From Cornus controversa (taxonomy: Eukaryota > Streptophyta > Magnoliopsida > Cornales > Cornaceae): DNA of 64,000 bases. The position numbers were made by a program, and so were the translations under genes. Shown one piece after another: positions 58,954-64,000 of the stretch (positions are counted from its first letter, which is position 1; every line of letters starts with the position of its first letter). Where the stretch lies: assembly GCA_026545225.1 (NCBI GenBank), contig CM048845.1, forward strand, positions 35,201,001-35,265,000. The letters are read 5' to 3'. The notes under the pieces are model-generated. The model saw nothing but the letters and a program-made list of their open reading frames with translations. It was not told where the DNA came from and searched no databases.

Positions 58954-60347
58954 TGATAAGTGTTCAATACTATGTATTTGAACCCTCTTTATTGCATATG
59001 TTAGTCCCATTTTTACGTTTACCGAGATACATTTATGGTGTTTTTGTAATTTTGATGTATTGCAGGTCTTGTAGTAAAAGGAGCAAAGTTTGAGGTTATT
59101 TGCAGTTGAAGAGCAAAGTTTAGAATTAAAGCTCAGGCATCTCGATCAATCGATATCTCGATTGATCTAGACATGATTTCGATTGATCAAAATCTCGATC
59201 AATCGAGATTCTAATCTCAATTGATCGAGATTCTGCAGAGCCACTTGTGCACTTGCTCACCTGCTCTTCCCACTTGCAATAAAATCCCCTTTTTTGCACG
59301 ACTTAGATGGATTGTCTGACCTGAACAAGACATGTGGAGACCTTCTTGATATAGTTGGTATATATATTGATATATATATATATATATATTGTGGGCCCTA
59401 AGGTAAAAAAGAGGCCATAAAGCACACAAAGAGGCCAATTCTCTCCTATCTCTCAATACAGATCAGACATATACAGGGAGAGATATTCGGGAGAGGAGAA
59501 GAAGGAGCTGAATCAGACCTTAAACCTTCATTTTCTCCATCAATGGAAGAGTGCAAGGCTACTATGACCAACTAACTTCTCTACTAGGGTGTGGTTGATA
59601 CCCCTGGCCATGTAAACATGTTTATTTTTGTGGCATTTTGGGATTTATATGTAAATGTTGATTATTTAGTCTAGTGACCATGTACACTAATACATCTCTT
59701 ATATATATTCATTTGATATTGGTTTTATTCTTGTCTTAGAGTAGAATCTATCTTGTGAATGCACAACATTTGTTTCTTCCACAAGAAGGGCAAATGATGG
59801 CTAGGTAATGGTGTTTAAATGAATGTGTTCTGTTTGCTTGTATAAACTATGCCAAGATCAGGTAGTTTGGATGTATGTAGGTTTACTTAGAGAGTAGGGT
59901 AATTAGTTAGGTTGAAGAGCTATGCTTGTTGAAGATGAATTATGATAGGTTGCACACACATTAATCTTTTGATATGTCATTGAGGTCACAAGCCTAATGA
60001 CATTGTTAGACATTTAATTTATGAATCCCAAGCTTGCTACACTTATGGACATGTGAATGGCTAGTGGTGGAAACCAACCCTAGTTCTCTCTCCCAACTTT
60101 TAACTCTTTATATTTATTGCTTTTACATTTTATGCAATAGTTTTAAACCAAAATTCAAAACCTTGTTTTCAGGATTAAAGTGGAATTAATCTTTCTTTAA
60201 GACAATTACGACTAGTCCTCGTGGGATCGATACCCTCTATATAGAACCGTATCTACAAAGATTCGTGCTCTTGCGAGTGGTTAAATTATATTTTGATAAA
60301 AGGGGCAGAAAATAAGCTTACAATATAATTCAGGTTTAGCCACATCA
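58954..60347 (+). repeat. Element L 5' LTR, 1394 bp
   Basis: TGATAAGTGTTCAATACTATG...CCACATCA, closest to LTR I. Motif array at about 59138-59232, AT-repeat TATA region about 59359-59390. GCAAT to the left is the visible half of a target duplication in K gag. Confidence 0.94.
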
Positions 60348-60353
60348 AAATGT

Positions 60354-60370
60354 TGGCGCCGTTGCTGGGG
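60354..60370 (+). other. Element L primer binding site
   Basis: TGGCGCCGTTGCTGGGG, one change from the A site. Confidence 0.88.
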
Positions 60371-60636
60371 ACTACGGTTAAATTGTCGCCATTGAAAGAT
60401 TAAATCTGGTTTAATTTTTAGGCTAGAAATTCTTTCATTCTTTTTTTTTTTTTTGTATATATCTTGTTCTTATCTCTCAAATTGCTTGATTTTAGGTATA
60501 CCACATAGCGTGCATCTTAAAGGATCAAAGTTGGAACCCTTTGTGAGTATAAAGTCTAGAATTAGTGATTTGAAGAATTCTTTTAGAAAATACTGTTGTT
60601 TATTTTGCATATGGAGGTGTTGTTTATTGTTAATGC

Positions 60637-62430
60637 ATGCTTGGTAGACGGTCCTTGTCACTTCCTTTGCTTCCATTTAATATTGAACTTGAAAGAACAC
60701 TTAGACAACGTAGAGGAACCTCTAGGGACCCTATATTGCCTAGGACTGAAAACATGGAACCACATGAGAGACAACCTCCCGGACTACCTCCTTTCAATCA
60801 TGAACAACACCTCCACCTCCTCCTCCTCAAGGAGAATTGCTTATGGACTTCTATATTCTGACTACATTTGAAGTACCTTCGTGTATTCAATTTCCAGATG
60901 TAGCGGCAACTCAATTCGAAATAAAGTCCTACACCATCAATCTTCTTAATAGCTTCTATGGTCTCCCAAATGAGGATCCATACCGGCATTTAGATTACTT
61001 CCTTTCTGTGTGTTCCACCATTAGGGTACCACACTTTATAGAGGATGATCTAAAGCTTCGTATGTTTCCATTCTCCCTAAAAGATAAAGTTAGAAGTTGG
61101 TTCAATTGCTTAGAACCTAACTCAATCCATTCTTGGGGGGAGATGCAAATTGAATTCTTAAAAAAAATACTTCCCAATGGGAAAGACAAGTGATATTTGG
61201 TGAGCAATCACCGGATTCACCCAAATTGATCAAGAACAATTTCATGAGACGTGGGAGAGATTAAAAGACCTTCTTAAATCTTGTCCGCACCATGCTGTCC
61301 CAAAATGGCAGCTAGTGCAAAGTTTTTATGATGGGGTGAGTGAGCAACATAGGCAAATGATAGATTCCGCTTGTGGAGGTGGATACCTTTTGAAAAGCCC
61401 AGATGAGGCATGGAAACTTTTTCAAACCCTAAGTAATAATTCAGCTCAACACTCCTCAACTAGGAAAGGGAAATCCACCCAACCTTGTAGAGGAGTGCAT
61501 GAGATTTCAAGGGTAGATGAGGTTGCCATGCAAGTAGAATCCTTAACCCGAAAAATGGACCAAATCATAAAAAATAGGCTATCTACTCCAAGCCAACCTG
61601 TTCAAAATCAGGAAGGGTGTTCGTTTTACTATAGCACTTCACATTATGTACGAGATTGTCCTATTGCTGGTCAATCTCCCAATTATGATCAAGAGCAAGC
61701 GAATGCCTTGTACTTTAAATAGATGAATGATGCATATTCAAATACCTACAATCCTGGTTACAAGAATCATCTAGCTTTTTCATAGAAATATCAAGAATCA
61801 AGCCCCTCTTTTCAAGTGAAAAATTCCTTTAATTCCCAATCTCAACAGCCTCAATATAGGCCAAATTCTCAACCTTACCATCAAAGATTGAACTGCTAAC
61901 AACCACCACCTCCTCCGAGAAGCCAAGGCTTTGAAGAAAGAGTGATAAGCAATCTTGAGGCCAATACCCGCTTATTGCAAACTCACTCTCAATTAATCCC
62001 TAAACTTGAAGCTAATGCTCAATCTATGGCTAGGTTAGAAGCTCAAATCGGGCAACTAGCAAATGCCTTGATTAGAAGAGAGGAAGGTAAGTTGCCAAGT
62101 CAACTGGTGGCAAACCCTAAGGGTGTTCATGTGATTGAGGATCCATCATCTTCATCTTGTAATGCTCCTCCGGAGCAAGTTCAATCAATCACCACCTTAA
62201 GGAGTGGCAAAATCATAAATTCCAAGGTTGGAGAAGAAAAAGAAAAGGAATTCAATGAGCTATCCAAAAATCCAAAAGAATCCCAATCAAATCAAAATGT
62301 GTTTCCTTCAAATCCAAAAGTGAACAAATTCCCACAAAATCCAAAAGGAAAGGCAAGTGAAGTTGTGTCACCATCTATTCCAAATCTTGACACTTATTTC
62401 GAACCTCTAGTTCCTTTTCCGCAAAGATTG
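60637..62430 (+). pseudogene. gag: Element L gag, frameshifted
   Basis: ATG at 60637 (MLGRRSLSLPLLPFN). A frame change in the Pro-rich run near 60805 and another at an A run near 61160-61168 break the capsid domain. A TGA near 61200 and a TAG near 61720 follow. The knuckle reads CSFYYSTSHYVRDC, with the second Cys changed to Tyr as in G. The coiled coil and linker (61942 onward) are open into the protease region. Confidence 0.9.
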
Positions 62431-63080
62431 AAGGAACCTTCTCATTTTGGGAAGCAAGGAGAGAAAATTCAAGACATGATGGAGATCTTCAAACAAGTAA
62501 AAATCAATCTCCCTCTCCTTGATACAATCCGGCAAATTCCCTCCTATGCTAAATTCTTGAAGGACTTGTGCACTCAAAAGCGCAAATCTAGGAATAATGT
62601 TCCTAAGAAAATCCTCCTAACTGAGCAAGTAAGCTCCATTTTTCAACACCAAGCCCCTCCTAAATTCAAATATCCGGGTGCTCCAACCATTTCATGCACC
62701 ATCGAAAATCAAGCTTTTGAAAAGGCACTTATGGATTTAGGGGCTAGTGTCAATTTGCTTCCATTCTTAGTTTACCAATAATTAGGTTTGGGAAAACTTA
62801 AGCCTACCACCGTTGTGTTGCAACTTGTCGACCTCTCGGTGAAGCAACCACGTGGTATCATTGAGGATGTAATAATTTAAGTGTACAAATTTTACTTTCT
62901 GGTGGACTTCATAGTCCTTGACATGGAATCAGTTCAAAATCCAAATAGACATATTCCTATCATTCTAGGTCGTCCATTCTTGGCCATGGCAAACGCTTGC
63001 GTTAATTGCCGTACCGGAGTGATGGACATCTCTTTCGAGAATATAAAAGTCCGTTTGAACATCTTTAATGCTTCTCACCA
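62431..63080 (+). pseudogene. pol: Element L protease region, truncated
   Basis: [31 protein letters not shown]..., then the aspartic protease site [15 protein letters not shown] codons near 62779 and 62878 stand where A has CAA. It runs to NIFNASHHT and is joined at 63080 directly to the inside of an LTR, so RT, RNase H, integrase and all downstream parts are deleted. Confidence 0.9.
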
Positions 63081-64000
63081 CACTTGCTCACCTGCTCTCC
63101 CACCTGCAACAAAATCCCCCTTTTTGCACGACTTAGGGGGATTGTCTGACTTGAACAAGACTCTTGGGGGCCTTATTAATGCAATAGATATATATAGTGA
63201 TATATATATATATATATGGTGGGCCCCAAGGTTGGAAAAGAAGCCTAAAAGCACCAAAAGCCACACATATCTCATATCTCTCAACACACATCAGAATACT
63301 TCAAGAGAGACCTTCGGGAGAGGAAGAGGAGAAGCTGAACCAGACCAAGAAGCTTCACTTTCTTCATCAATGGAGGAGTGCAAGGCAACCATGAGCAACT
63401 AACTTCTATACTAGGGTGTTGGTTTCAACCCCTAGCCATGTAAACTTGTTCATCTTTGTAGCTCTTGGGATTTGTAATTAAATGTTGATTATTTAGCCTA
63501 GTGATTATATACACAAATACATCTCTTATATATTCATTTGATTTGGAATTTATTCTTGTCTTAGAGTAGATTTTGTCACTTGAATGCATAACATTTGCAT
63601 ATTCCACAAGAAGTGCAGTTGATGGCTAGATAATGGTGCTTAAATGAATGTGTGATGTTTGCTTGTATAGACCATGCCAAGACAAGGTAGTTTGGATGCA
63701 TGTAGTGTTCACTCAGAGAGTAGGGTAATTAGGTAGTTAGTTAGGTTGAAGAGTTATGCTTGTTGAAGATGGATTATGATAGGTTAGCACACACATTGAT
63801 CTTTTGATATGTCATTGAGGTCACCAGCCTAATGACATTGTTAGGCATTTAATTAATGAATCTCATGCTTGCTACACTTATGAACATGTGAATGGCTAGT
63901 GGTGGAAACCAACCCTAGTTCTCTCTCCCTACTTTAAACTCTTTACTTTTCTTGTCATTTCATTCATGCAATAGTTTATAAACACAAATTCAAAAATTTA
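63081..64000 (+). repeat. LTR M, 5'-truncated, running off the window
   Basis: It matches the A LTR from CACTTGCTCACC (about 319 bp into the LTR) and continues past the window end; roughly 190 bp should follow. The missing part holds the motif array; the AT-repeat TATA region (about 63187-63218) is kept. The join to L pol shares CAC, which points to a microhomology deletion between pol and a 3' LTR. Confidence 0.9.

Overview
The window is plant repetitive DNA, most likely from the pericentromeric heterochromatin of a flowering plant. I see no host gene, tRNA gene or CRISPR array. Almost every base belongs to LTR retrotransposons of the Ty3/gypsy Athila/Tat branch: primer sites match the 3' end of plant tRNA-Asp, gag-pol is one frame without a chromodomain, a third env-like ORF lies downstream of pol, and the polypurine tract reads AAGTTTGGGGGTG. 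One further element (J) is Tekay/Del-like: 3.4-kb LTR starting TGTCACGCCCCG, initiator-Met primer site, gag with two CCHC knuckles. I name the elements A to M.

Layout. A (+, 1-12848) is nearly complete and only its first ~130 bp lie off the left edge. It sits in the gag of D (+), an older element of a second family whose remains run to 44001. D was then broken three times. A sits in gag. A solo LTR of family H (15861-18800) sits in the reverse transcriptase, and a second H solo LTR has jumped into that one in the opposite direction (15881-17314). Element E (-, 22064-40264) sits in D's env-like ORF. E is a short non-autonomous element, and its left LTR holds C (-, 22495-35466), a full-length sister of A with TSD CTAAG. 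E has TSD CAGGT and the H insertions have GTGTT and TGTGG. D's right LTR (42649-44001) is also the left LTR of F, so D and F share one LTR.

From 44 to 64 kb the sequence is a patchwork of truncated pieces: F gag (+), G gag (-), H LTR plus gag (+), I LTR plus gag (+), a minisatellite and the truncated J (-), K gag (-), L LTR plus gag-protease (+), and a 5'-truncated LTR M running off the right edge.

How the parts work together. In A and C the LTR promoter should drive the genomic RNA and gag-pol. A separate internal unit (motif array, TATA box, AUG-free leader, 5'UTR intron, GC-rich ORF, long structured 3' region) appears to drive the env-like protein. The intron boundaries, a core promoter block, two RNA folds and a second polypurine tract are shared with the diverged element D. 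In the folds the paired bases have changed together. This env-like transcription unit with its covarying 3' RNA structure is the part of the window most likely to be undescribed. All protein-coding copies are damaged to some degree, mostly by C-to-T nonsense changes; the pol part of A and the env-like ORF of A are the only long intact frames.
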